This document shows, one piece after another, positions 6,904 through 14,271 of a DNA stretch of 24,359 nt; positions within the stretch are counted from its first letter, which is position 1, and every line of letters starts with the position of its first letter. The stretch is from positions 1-24,359 of the IMG/VR virus record IMGVR_UViG_3300027777_000144; one strand, written 5' to 3'. The notes beneath the pieces were generated by a model. That model saw only the letters and a list, made by a program, of their open reading frames with translations. It did no database searches and was not told where the DNA came from. The position numbers and the translations under genes were made by a program. The DNA is from a virus.

Positions 6904-8672
6904 TACAGTACACCACCTGTTTCAAACACAATATCAGTAGATGCCCAATGTAAATCCACGCCTTGTGAGGCAATAGACATAGAAACACCGCCTGAATAGC
7001 CTATGCCAGTAACGCCCTGCCATTGTTTTTGCACATTACTACCACCGCCCCACAGGTTATAGTCCCAAATTCCTGCATCCCAACGACCTACAGGTACGCT
7101 TGCAGGGTTAAAGCTTGCTGATCCCGTTGGGGGTACAGGGTTAAAGTCGGTACTAATCCCTACCAAGACTGCTGGAAGTGAATTATCGGTAATAAAGATT
7201 GGTCTTGCCATCGTAAAGCGTTTTAAAGTCGCTCTAGTGTCAAAATAGCTGTATGCCTGTTGGATTGTGGCGTTAATGTTCGAGCCAGCATCGCTTGTGG
7301 AATCCCAAAAACGCCCTACAAAACCATTTCCACCAAAGAAAATGTCGGCTTTTCCGTGTACTTCCCAACAATTAGCTGAAATACCTGTGAAATTAGCCCA
7401 AGACTTAGTAATTGTGTGCATTACATACTGCTGGATGCCATCAGTAGCAGGGATATTTAGAATTAACATATTCTGACTAGCGTAGTAATTTACTTGCCAG
7501 CCAAAGTTGTCATAGTAGCTAGTTGCAGCGTTAGATACCGCTTGATAAATCTTGTCTGTAATATTGACACGGGGGTCAAGACGGGAAGATTGCAAGGCAG
7601 AAGCAAGGGGTACAAGGCCATCTTGCGTTAATAACAGTAAATCGCCTGCATACTTAAAAAAGCAGCGTCTGTTAAAGGTTTGACCTAATTGATATACGCC
7701 TTTTAATGCAAATGTAGTCGCAGAAGTAGGGTCTGTGCCGTTATAAACGATTGCCTCGCCCATATTAGTAACAAAGACAGCGTAGTCATCTACACCTTGA
7801 CCAGCGTCAATAGTCCATGTTCCCATCGCTTGCAAGAAACCGCCATTACGGGCAATTCCGCTTAAATCAAATGCGTTTGCTGCACCGCCAATAGAATTAA
7901 CATCTAAGTACCATACCTTTAGCGTGTCTTTTTGAGTAAACCATAAGCGGTTTTTAAATAAATTGACATTAATAAAGGTTGAGGAATCTACTCCAGTAAT
8001 ACCAATGGTTGTGTATGTACCCATAACGGTTGCATTTCCGCTGGGCGCGGATGCCATCGTATAAGTAAAGGTCGTGGTATTAACAACGGTAATGACATAA
8101 GTGCCATTAAATTGAGTAGGCGTAGCACCTGTAATTGTTACTCTATTGCCTGTTACAAGCCCATGAGCCGATGCAGTAACAAGCGTAGCCGTTAAATTAC
8201 CTGTACCGCCCCTAGTAATGCTACTAATAGTTTGGGCAGTTGTGGTTGTAGCGACCTTAAACCATGCGCTACCGTCATAAATCATAGTCGGATCAGAACC
8301 ATTACAAGCTACTAAAAAATGACCACCAGTATTAGAAATATTAATGTGCTGAAACTTAGAATTAGTAAGTCCTGTAAATACAGAAGTTGCTGCACCTGAA
8401 TTGGTTGAATCATAAATAACACCATTGGCTACGGCAAATAATTGCTCAGTAGTAGGTGCGCTATAGTTCATCAGCGAATAAACTTGCCCTGTAATTCCTG
8501 TGGAATATTGGCTGTATCCGTACCTTAATTGAACATCAGAAGGGGTAGGGAACATATTGGTTAAGGTCACCGCATCTAAGGGTGACATCTGTGCAATTGA
8601 ATCCCTAGCGTTCCAGCCGCCAATAGGGGCAGCCATCGATGAGGTACTAGCTCTGCGTTGTTGAGCAGCCAT
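6903..8672 (-). CDS. Large beta-rich tail hub / tail accessory protein (589 aa)
   Basis: A 589-aa, Thr- and Asn-rich protein. It begins with a basic, Ser-rich opening (MAAQQRRASTSS), then APIGGWNARDSIAQMSPLDA and TLTNMFPTPSDVQLRYGY. That opening, followed by repeated beta-strand blocks (TEQLFAVANGVIYDST, GHFLVACNGSDPTMIYDG, YAVFVTNMGEAIVYNG), fits beta-propeller-like tail proteins placed directly after the gp4-like adaptor in P22-like phages (position of P22 gp10). A foreign-looking module of about 60 aa (HGLVTGNRVTITGATPTQFN to ATVMGTY) lies at about residues 160-220. It follows the adaptor gene by 2 bases. A tail tube or hub role is inferred from gene order and composition. Confidence 0.75.
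   Translation of the reverse strand: MAAQQRRASTSSMAAPIGGWNARDSIAQMSPLDAVTLTNMFPTPSDVQLRYGYSQYSTGITGQVYSLMNYSAPTTEQLFAVANGVIYDSTNSGAATSVFTGLTNSKFQHINISNTGGHFLVACNGSDPTMIYDGSAWFKVATTTTAQTISSITRGGTGNLTATLVTASAHGLVTGNRVTITGATPTQFNGTYVITVVNTTTFTYTMASAPSGNATVMGTYTTIGITGVDSSTFINVNLFKNRLWFTQKDTLKVWYLDVNSIGGAANAFDLSGIARNGGFLQAMGTWTIDAGQGVDDYAVFVTNMGEAIVYNGTDPTSATTFALKGVYQLGQTFNRRCFFKYAGDLLLLTQDGLVPLASALQSSRLDPRVNITDKIYQAVSNAATSYYDNFGWQVNYYASQNMLILNIPATDGIQQYVMHTITKSWANFTGISANCWEVHGKADIFFGGNGFVGRFWDSTSDAGSNINATIQQAYSYFDTRATLKRFTMARPIFITDNSLPAVLVGISTDFNPVPPTGSASFNPASVPVGRWDAGIWDYNLWGGGSNVQKQWQGVTGIGYSGGVSMSIASQGVDLHWASTDIVFETGGVL
8013..8192 (-). repeat. Shared beta-rich module, copy in large tail protein
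   Basis: This segment encodes about 60 residues (HGLVTGNRVTITGATPTQFN, then GTYVITVVNTTTFTYTMASA, ending ATVMGTY) that align with the 1521-1703 segment of the fibre gene without long gaps. Both copies interrupt proteins that otherwise look unrelated. Confidence 0.75.
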
Positions 8673-8674
8673 AA

Positions 8675-9580
8675 TTAACTACCGTAGCCAGTATCGGGAA
8701 TGTTTGCGTATCCAATAAGGACTGCACTAGGTTGCGGAGCAAAGGACAGGTTAGCAGAACCCTTGTCGTTAGCTTTGGCAATGCTTAGATAGCGCATATA
8801 GTCCTGATTTAAGGAAGTTGTATCAAAAGACTTCACTTGAAAGTATTTAAGCTTTGTTGCTAATACGATAACGGTATTGTCTAGGACAGTCGTATCTGTA
8901 TCGGCTTGAAAGCTATTTAATACTGCACCGCTAGAGCTTCTAACAAAGCCTTTAGAGCGATACTCAAAGCCTAAATATTCTTGGGTATTGTAAGGTGGCC
9001 AAATCTGAAACTCACCGCCTAGAATACGCCAGCGCACTCTTGGGCCAGTTGAAATATAACCTGATTTAAGCCATTGCCATTGCTGTGCATCTACTGGGCC
9101 AAGCATCTGCCAATGTTTTGTCTTGTCCCAATGGGTGTTATCAGTAATGGTTTCGTAATCAGTCGGCAGGTCATAAATAGTCTTACTAAATGTGACAGAA
9201 CCGCCTATAGAAGTAGCAGAAGATTGTTGAGTTGTAGCTACAGTTGTTGCATTGGTTACAGAATCAATGTAAGTATCTTGGGGAATACTTGTCCCCACGA
9301 TTGAGTAAGTATTGTCCAAACCCGCAGTCGTACCAACATTCGTTAAGCTTTGAGTGCCAATGGTCGTATCGCAGGTTGTGGTTATTGCTTGTGTATAAAA
9401 CCGATATTCCAGTTCTAAAGCCTGCCAATCGTACTCCTTTACCAAATCATACCCAGCACGGTTCATCAAAGCCAAGATTTGTTGCACATCTTGACTAGGG
9501 TTACCAATTACATAGGAAGGAATGGGTAAATTCAGTTCAGCGGTTGTTTGCTGGACTAATTGGAGTAGATTGTATGACAT
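8675..9580 (-). CDS. Head-to-tail adaptor, P22 gp4 / T7 gp11-like (301 aa)
   Basis: A 301-aa protein beginning MSYNLLQLVQQTTAELNLPI. The N-terminal helices include QQILALMNRAGYDLVKEYDW, a feature I associate with podovirus adaptor (tail tubular A or head-completion) proteins. A Thr-rich insert (about residues 65-130) contains TYSIVGTSIPQDTYIDSVT. Then come TIYDLPTDYETITDNTHWD and RVRWRILGGEFQIWPPYNTQ, the aromatic patch usual in this family. The C-terminal part is helical. Such proteins ring the portal and join it to the tail tube. It lies between a coiled-coil protein and the large tail protein, which agrees. Start chosen at the ATG at 9580, two bases after the previous stop. Confidence 0.75.
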   Translation of the reverse strand: MSYNLLQLVQQTTAELNLPIPSYVIGNPSQDVQQILALMNRAGYDLVKEYDWQALELEYRFYTQAITTTCDTTIGTQSLTNVGTTAGLDNTYSIVGTSIPQDTYIDSVTNATTVATTQQSSATSIGGSVTFSKTIYDLPTDYETITDNTHWDKTKHWQMLGPVDAQQWQWLKSGYISTGPRVRWRILGGEFQIWPPYNTQEYLGFEYRSKGFVRSSSGAVLNSFQADTDTTVLDNTVIVLATKLKYFQVKSFDTTSLNQDYMRYLSIAKANDKGSANLSFAPQPSAVLIGYANIPDTGYGS

Positions 9581-9582
9581 AT

Positions 9583-10233
9583 TTAGGCTTCCTCTGTGGC
9601 TACCGTTTTTGCTTTACGGGGTTTCTTTTCACCAACAGCGGCAAGTATAGTGGCCATCTGCTCTTGCATCAGGGCCATCTTCGCATCTGTATCTTGTTTC
9701 ATTTTAGCAGTTTCTAGTTCCTTTTTGGCAAGTTCTTGTTTTAATTCGTTAATTTCTTGCTCTCGCTTGTCAGATTCTGCTGATGCTGTGGCTAGATTTA
9801 AAAATGCCTTTGCTTTATCTCTAAACGCATAAGGGGACATTCCTGCTGACATTCCCATACGCTGAAGTTGCTGATCTGAAGCATTAGCAATTGCGTCTAC
9901 AGTATGGAATTTCATGCCCCGCAGTTCTTCCGCTTGGGATTTAGATACTAATGGCCATTCCGATAGGGGAGTGCCTTCGTAGCCTTGATCTTCTGAACCT
10001 AATTGGTTTTGGTATTTAGCCCAATGTAGCGGAAAGCGGTTTTTATGCTGTTCTAGGACATAAGTGTCAATTTCAGTAAGGGTATCGCCAGCTACACAAA
10101 TATGGACAAAATCAAACTCTTTAAAGATTGGTCTGCCAGCTTCATTTGAAGCATCTTCTTGTTTTACGGCTTTTTTATAAAAGCGTACTTGTAACCGTGC
10201 ATCTGCGCCCTGCTCATCTGATGGAAGTGCCAT
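9583..10233 (-). CDS. Coiled-coil phage protein of unknown function (216 aa)
   Basis: A 216-aa protein. The N-terminal domain (about residues 1-105) includes QVRFYKKAVKQEDASNEAGR and FVHICVAGDTLTEIDTYVLE. A helical segment follows that could be a helix-hairpin-helix (FHTVDAIANASDQQLQRMGM). Residues about 155-195 form a strong coiled coil (KREQEINELKQELAKKELET). The C-terminus is basic then acidic (KKPRKAKTVATEEA). I recall similar proteins next to capsid genes in aquatic phages but cannot name a function. It is the first gene after the terminator at 10274-10305, with TTGAGGAG upstream of the ATG at 10233. It could therefore head its own transcript or depend on readthrough. Confidence 0.65.
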   Translation of the reverse strand: MALPSDEQGADARLQVRFYKKAVKQEDASNEAGRPIFKEFDFVHICVAGDTLTEIDTYVLEQHKNRFPLHWAKYQNQLGSEDQGYEGTPLSEWPLVSKSQAEELRGMKFHTVDAIANASDQQLQRMGMSAGMSPYAFRDKAKAFLNLATASAESDKREQEINELKQELAKKELETAKMKQDTDAKMALMQEQMATILAAVGEKKPRKAKTVATEEA

Positions 10234-10273
10234 TTTTAAATCTCCTCAAGGTATTAAGGTAAAAAAGTTAAAC

Positions 10274-10305
10274 AAAAAAAGGGCTACCCTTGTGAGGTAA
10301 CCCTT
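10274..10305 (-). terminator. Rho-independent terminator after the capsid genes
   Basis: On the minus strand, a 10-bp stem (AAGGGTTACC at 10305-10296 with GGTAGCCCTT at 10288-10279, one G-U pair) encloses a 7-base loop and is followed at once by seven T (10280-10274). The plus strand also has a T run after the stem (cgttttt), so weak bidirectional use is possible. It separates the head block from the tail block. Confidence 0.85.
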
Positions 10306-10326
10306 CGTTTTTACTACAAATTACTA

Positions 10327-10620
10327 TTAAACACTAGCCTTGCTAAACCAGCCATAATCGCCTGATGCCATAGACGCACCTGACAAGTATGTACCTGCAC
10401 CCAAAGTTGCTTGGAATGTAGATGCGTTGATTACGCAGGTAGCGGTTGAAACGCCAATTGCTACTGCTGCTTGAGCAAACACATAACGAAAGCCGTCAGA
10501 ACCGAACACTTCAGCACCAGTAGGGCCAAAAGTTGCAATTGCTGTACCAGCAGAGTTAGGGTTTGTATTAGCTGTATTGTAAAGATCAATACCAGCTAAA
10601 GGGGTAATGGTATATGCCAT
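10327..10620 (-). CDS. Small structural protein, probable capsid decoration (97 aa)
   Basis: A 97-aa Ala-, Gly- and Thr-rich, beta-like protein beginning MAYTITPLAGIDLYNTANTN and ending GDYGWFSKASV. It follows the major capsid gene by 26 bases and has nearly the same ribosome-site leader (AAAGGAAATATATCATG against AAAGGAAATATCATG), which suggests matched high expression. Small beta proteins in this position are often decoration or stabilising proteins, and that is the inference here. No homologue can be named with certainty. It is the last gene before the strong terminator. Confidence 0.7.
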   Translation of the reverse strand: MAYTITPLAGIDLYNTANTNPNSAGTAIATFGPTGAEVFGSDGFRYVFAQAAVAIGVSTATCVINASTFQATLGAGTYLSGASMASGDYGWFSKASV

Positions 10621-10646
10621 GATATATTTCCTTTCTAATCAATGGA

Positions 10647-11861
10647 TTAAGATGTCAATACGCCTTGTAGGAATGAGTTGGAGCAAGTTAAGTTGCCAGC
10701 CCAGCCATACAATTTGACGATTGCATCTTGGTTAATAGATTGACGCTCACCACCGATAGGAACGAAATTACGCTCTTTGTGTGGGCGGAAGAAAATGTAG
10801 TTTGTGTTTAGCAAATACATATATGTTGCGTTCTCTTGTGCGCCATAACCGCCACCCAAGATCACATCAGCAGACATACCGCCACCGTAGAATTTCAATG
10901 ATGCAAAACCAGCAGCACCTTCTTCTACACCTGCAATACGCTGAATAGCCTGTAAAGACTGAACATAGTAAGAGTAGAAAGTGTTACCAGCAACGATTGT
11001 GTCTACTTTATCAGTACCACGAACCGATTTGATTGCAGCATCAGTCATCTTAGCTTGGATGTTAGCGTAACCAGTTACACCAGTAGTTGCTTGGTTCTGC
11101 CAAAAAGTCCAGTTAGCTCTCGAAATTCCCCCGTATGTACCGCTAGTTGGAGAAGTAGAAACTGCTGCTGCCAAACCAGTAATGTTTTTACCGCCATTAC
11201 CTGTACCGTCACCATAGATGTCAGTAGAGATACGGTTTAACAAACGGGCTTCTGATACTTGCATACGACCATCTAACAAATCGATGATTGCTTCTTTGCT
11301 GCTGTTCTGCAACATTTCTAAACCACTCATTGTTACGCTATCAGCGTACTGAGTAATAGAGAATTGAGCCGCAGAGATAGGGCTATCAGGGGTGATATTC
11401 AATACTTCATAACCGCTATACGAGTTAGCGTTATTTGTATTTGGATCGTTGTACATAATTTCTTGGCAAGATTGTTACGAACCGATCTAGTTCGGTGTGG
11501 TCATTTCTGCCACACTCTTGGACTTAATTAACATCAAGTTATATCCAAGTTCAGACTATCGCTCCATCCGTTTCGGATGCCTTCTCACTTAGTCGTTCAG
11601 GCTGCTTTCGCTTGCCCCCTGTTGTCCCCTTCGGGAGTTCCAAGTCAATCAGAGAAGGTTCTCACATCTACATTCGACTGTAGAGTGACCCCATTGTTAG
11701 TTAAGGATTACATTTCCGCCTGAGAACGGTTGAACATTTCCTTTAGCTTGTAAACGCTGTAGGATCGCATTGTTTTGTGTTAAGTTATCAGCCAATACTC
11801 CGCTACGACTTTGAATGGTGGTAGCGATAATATCGGTGATTGCTGAGTTAGCAAATGCCAT
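10647..11861 (-). CDS. Major capsid protein, split by a group I intron: join(10647-11466, 11704-11861)
   Basis: Exon 1 starts at the ATG at 11861, with AAAGGA seven bases upstream, and encodes 52 codons plus CT (MAFANSAITDIIATTIQSRS at the start; NVQPFSGGNVI at the end). Without splicing, the frame hits TAA three codons later, inside the intron, giving a 54-aa product. Exon 2 begins CCAAGAAATT. Joining CT to C completes a Leu codon and gives SGGNVI-L-QEIMYNDPNTN, the conserved GG-x-x-I-x-x-E-x-x-Y region I know from this capsid family. The spliced protein is 325 aa. The rest includes SGYEVLNITPDSPISAAQFS, LLDGRMQVSEARLLNRISTD and a hydrophobic C-terminus. A caller that ignores the intron would start at the internal ATG at 11456 and lose 55 residues. 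It follows the scaffold by 23 bases. Confidence 0.9.
11467..11703 (-). ncRNA. Group I self-splicing intron in the major capsid gene
   Basis: A 237-nt intron with no ORF of note. Hand-drawn stems, in plus-strand positions: P1, exon AUCCU (11708-11704) with GGGGU (11692-11688), giving the U-G pair at the 5' splice site; P2, 11687-11679 with 11672-11663; P3, CCUUCUC (11658-11652) with GAGAAGG (11586-11580); P4, CUUG (11644-11641) with CAGG (11621-11618); P5, 11637-11634 with 11629-11626; P6, GGGC (11617-11614) with GCCU (11602-11599) and an inner GC-GAAA-GC; P7, GACUA (11594-11590) with UAGUC (11558-11554); P8, CAUCCG-AAA-CGGAUG (11579-11565); P9, 11549-11544 with 11522-11517; P9.1, 11515-11510 with 11500-11495; P9.2, 11494-11490 with 11482-11478. 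The intron ends in G at 11467. P10 is weak or absent. The subgroup was not assigned. Confidence 0.93.
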
Positions 11862-11884
11862 GATATTTCCTTTATTAAGTTAAG

Positions 11885-12979
11885 TTAAACCCGACCACTC
11901 TCTGCTTCCGACAATTGAGCCAGTAACACAGAGCGTCTATCCTTTGCATCTGTCTTAGACACTTGCCCGCTAGGAGTAGAGGACTTTGGACTAACAGCAG
12001 TTGCTTTAGCTTTAGCTACTTGTTGTGCCTTAGATGCTTGATTACCCGCTGATCTCAGGAGTTTGTCCTGTTCAAGCTTGTAAGCTTCATCGTTCATACG
12101 CACAGCTTTTGCATAAGCCGTTTCTAGATCGTTGGCTAAACCTCGCTCAAGTAATTGAGCCATATCTTCCCGAACCATCTCAAAGTGCGGAAACCGCTCT
12201 TTGTTGCTACTTACCCGACTGATTTCTGAGGTCAATCGTGCATTTTCTTCTTGATCCCGTATCGCTGACAGTTGCTGAACTTGTTGCTGGGTAGCTTGAA
12301 GTTGTTGCATTAACTGTTGTTGATAAGGGTCTACATACGCCTGTTCAGGTGCTTGTAGTGAATCTTGATTTAATTGTATTCCATAATCCGCTGCAAGTCT
12401 ATGAAACATCTGCACTTTTTGGTCATACGGTGCTTTTGTCAGCATCATGTGAGCACGGCCAAGATTATTAATCCAAGCTACGGGATGGATTCCTTGTTGC
12501 TGCAATTCAGGAACGAATGGCCCAATAGCCTGTGTTAATTGCCTTGCATTGTCAGCTTCTGCCTTATAAGCGGATACGCCACGCTTGTATTCGGCTTCAC
12601 GCTGGTTGGCATATTCAGCAAACTTGGTAAATTCTTCTTTCTTTAAAGGTTCACCCTTTTCCATTTTGTTCCAAACTTCTACATACTCTTTTTTCCATGT
12701 AGTAGGTCTTTGAGCTTTAACTTCTTCTTCAGGCTCATTACTAACTTCTGCCACAGGCTCGGATTCCTCAACGGGATCGTCTTGGCTACTGGTTTCATCG
12801 GACTTAGACTTGAAACGACCCTTTTCGTCACGATCATTGCTTTCTTCTTCTTCTCTTGAATTTTCGGCTTGGATAGGGTCATCATTTACTTCAATTTCCT
12901 TTTCAATAGGGGCTTCTAAAGTACCTTCTTCGGCTTGTTCTAAAGCTGCTTCTAACACTTCTCTACGGTCATCGCTCAT
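11885..12979 (-). CDS. Scaffolding protein (364 aa)
   Basis: A 364-aa, highly charged, helical protein just upstream of the major capsid gene. The N-terminal 90 residues are very acidic and Glu/Asp/Ser-rich (SREEEESNDRDEKGRFKSKS). The middle (about residues 110-200) is helical (KKEYVEVWNKMEKGEPLKKE). A Gln-rich coiled coil follows (QQQLMQQLQATQQQVQQLSA, about 218-237). The C-terminus is basic (NQASKAQQVAKAKATAVSPK), the end that binds coat protein in P22-like scaffolds. An acidic, disordered start, a coiled-coil middle and a basic end next to the coat gene fit a scaffolding protein that directs procapsid assembly. There is no protease motif, so it is probably recycled or expelled. Confidence 0.85.
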   Translation of the reverse strand: MSDDRREVLEAALEQAEEGTLEAPIEKEIEVNDDPIQAENSREEEESNDRDEKGRFKSKSDETSSQDDPVEESEPVAEVSNEPEEEVKAQRPTTWKKEYVEVWNKMEKGEPLKKEEFTKFAEYANQREAEYKRGVSAYKAEADNARQLTQAIGPFVPELQQQGIHPVAWINNLGRAHMMLTKAPYDQKVQMFHRLAADYGIQLNQDSLQAPEQAYVDPYQQQLMQQLQATQQQVQQLSAIRDQEENARLTSEISRVSSNKERFPHFEMVREDMAQLLERGLANDLETAYAKAVRMNDEAYKLEQDKLLRSAGNQASKAQQVAKAKATAVSPKSSTPSGQVSKTDAKDRRSVLLAQLSEAESGRV

Positions 12980-12988
12980 TTAATGCTC

Positions 12989-13366
12989 CTATCTGTAATT
13001 AAGTTTTTGGTACGCAATTTCGGCTATTTGACGCTTTCTAGCTTCGTTATCTCTAGTGCTAAATTCGACTTTCTTATGTTCGGTAGGGACATCGTTGCCT
13101 ATTTCGACACAGCCATTGCGCTTGAGGTTTTCCCGATGCTTAGAACGGCTATCAATCCATGAGCCATCAGCCATAGATATATGGCCTTCAATGTCAGAAA
13201 TAATCGTGGGTGCTACCCTAGACTTCATAGCGACCTTATCTAACCAAGATGCTTTGGCTGCTTCCTCGCCAATTGTCGGTGTCCACCACTCAAGAAAAAA
13301 CTCCTCATCTGATTGTTTAGATTTGACGTGGTTGCTTTCACTCCATCCGCAATTAGGGCAGGCCAT
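12989..13366 (-). CDS. Small CxxC-containing phage protein, unknown function (125 aa)
   Basis: A 125-aa protein beginning MACPNCGWSESNHVKSKQSD. The N-terminal C-P-N-C could be half of a zinc knuckle; the only other Cys, near residue 86, is unpaired, so full zinc binding is unproven. Residues about 54-90 read PTIISDIEGHISMADGSWID followed by SRSKHRENLKRNGCVEIGND. As I recall, this segment occurs in phage proteins annotated as FmdB-like zinc ribbons near scaffold or head genes. The C-terminus is a charged helix. Its ATG overlaps the preceding stop by one base (TAATG at 13366), and the scaffold gene follows after 9 bases, so it is part of the head operon. Function unknown. Confidence 0.7.
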   Translation of the reverse strand: MACPNCGWSESNHVKSKQSDEEFFLEWWTPTIGEEAAKASWLDKVAMKSRVAPTIISDIEGHISMADGSWIDSRSKHRENLKRNGCVEIGNDVPTEHKKVEFSTRDNEARKRQIAEIAYQKLNYR

Positions 13367-14271
13367 TACATTCTCCTTATAAGGTCAGGGATTTGGTCAT
13401 ATTCATTAGGTCGCAAACACACTACGCTGTCATACCATTTAGCGTTTTTCCACCGCCAGCAGACAAATTCTTCTTTGGGTAGCAAAACAATGGTTTTAAC
13501 GCCCAAAGCACCAGCAAGATGAGCCGTTCCCGTGTCTACGGTAACAATGCCCTTCATAGCCTTCATGTGGGCAGCGGTTTGTACCCAATTTTGTTTCCAT
13601 CCGTCATTAGGAAGTGGGTGAAATAAGCCGTCAGAACTAGGATTTAAGCTATAAGCGTCATCCCCGACCAGTTCTGCCATGTGGCGGTAGTCAATAGACT
13701 TGATGTAATACAAAGTTTGCTTGGATGCTTCCCAATTTACCCCGATTTTTGGTGGAATATTGCTAGGAATAGCGTGTAAATAACCTTCTGAACCAACTAT
13801 TTTGTTTTTAGTTACTGGGAACAGAGATTTAACAAGGGGATGGGCTAGTGAAATATAGTACGGAAGCGACATAGAGCCGATCCAATAATCAGATTCATTG
13901 GAAATACCCTCTAATCCGTTGCTAAACACATCTACAGCGTGAATTTGACCTAATAAGTGGTGCAATGTACCTTCTTGCAAAACAACAACTCTAGATGCCC
14001 CTAAAGCCTTTAAAGCAGGTAAGAATCTAGCAAACATCAAGATGTCACCAAAGCCTTGTTCCATCTGTACGGTGATCGATTTGCCCATCAAAGGTTCACC
14101 TCTCCATACAGGCATTTTTAAAGCTGGTGCATAAGGAACGGCTTGCTTGGCAACAATTTCAGGATGCCATCGATACTCAAACAATCTAAAGCCAGCCTCG
14201 TATCTGCCAGCGTGTAAATGCTCGTAGGCTAGTTTGTACTGTGCGTCTGCGCTTAATGTAGAAGTATTAAT
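13366..14271 (-). CDS. Glycosyltransferase-like protein (GT9 / heptosyltransferase C-terminal fold), probable AUU start
   Basis: The C-terminal domain carries KIGVNWEASKQTLYYIKSID and VDTGTAHLAGALGVKTIVLL, the donor-site pattern of GT9-like transferases (D-T-G-x-x-H-L-x-x-A-L-G). It ends with a W-R-W motif and CLRPNEYDQIPDLIRRM. The only standard start is a TTG at 14184 (272 aa), which lacks a good ribosome site and cuts a helical repeat. Upstream in frame, the codons encode SADAQYKLAYEHLHAGRYEA followed by GFRLFEYRWHP, a TPR-like segment I know in front of this domain. That extension begins at an ATT at 14271, with GAGGAA five bases upstream and an in-frame stop just before. I therefore chose 14271, giving 301 aa. 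The N-terminus overlaps the upstream gene by 19 bases. The sugar and acceptor are unknown; modification of virion or host surface sugars is possible. Confidence 0.7.
   Translation of the reverse strand: MNTSTLSADAQYKLAYEHLHAGRYEAGFRLFEYRWHPEIVAKQAVPYAPALKMPVWRGEPLMGKSITVQMEQGFGDILMFARFLPALKALGASRVVVLQEGTLHHLLGQIHAVDVFSNGLEGISNESDYWIGSMSLPYYISLAHPLVKSLFPVTKNKIVGSEGYLHAIPSNIPPKIGVNWEASKQTLYYIKSIDYRHMAELVGDDAYSLNPSSDGLFHPLPNDGWKQNWVQTAAHMKAMKGIVTVDTGTAHLAGALGVKTIVLLPKEEFVCWRWKNAKWYDSVVCLRPNEYDQIPDLIRRM

Noticed and set aside
10274-10305. tRNA or riboswitch
   Set aside because: It is a simple stem-loop with a T run and has no cloverleaf or aptamer-like core.
10647-11456. Capsid gene starting at the internal ATG at 11456
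   Set aside because: The frame continues upstream as QEI before this Met to the splice site, and the preceding exon supplies the conserved N-terminus. The ATG has no convincing ribosome site and would lose 55 residues.
11467-11703. Insertion sequence, group II intron or homing endonuclease gene
   Set aside because: There is no ORF of useful length, no terminal inverted repeats and no group II domain V-like end. The stems match group I order.
11704-11861. Exon 1 as an independent small gene or a pseudogene remnant
   Set aside because: It has a good ribosome site and matches the N-terminus of the same capsid family, and splicing gives a seamless frame. The stop lies in the intron, so it is not decay.
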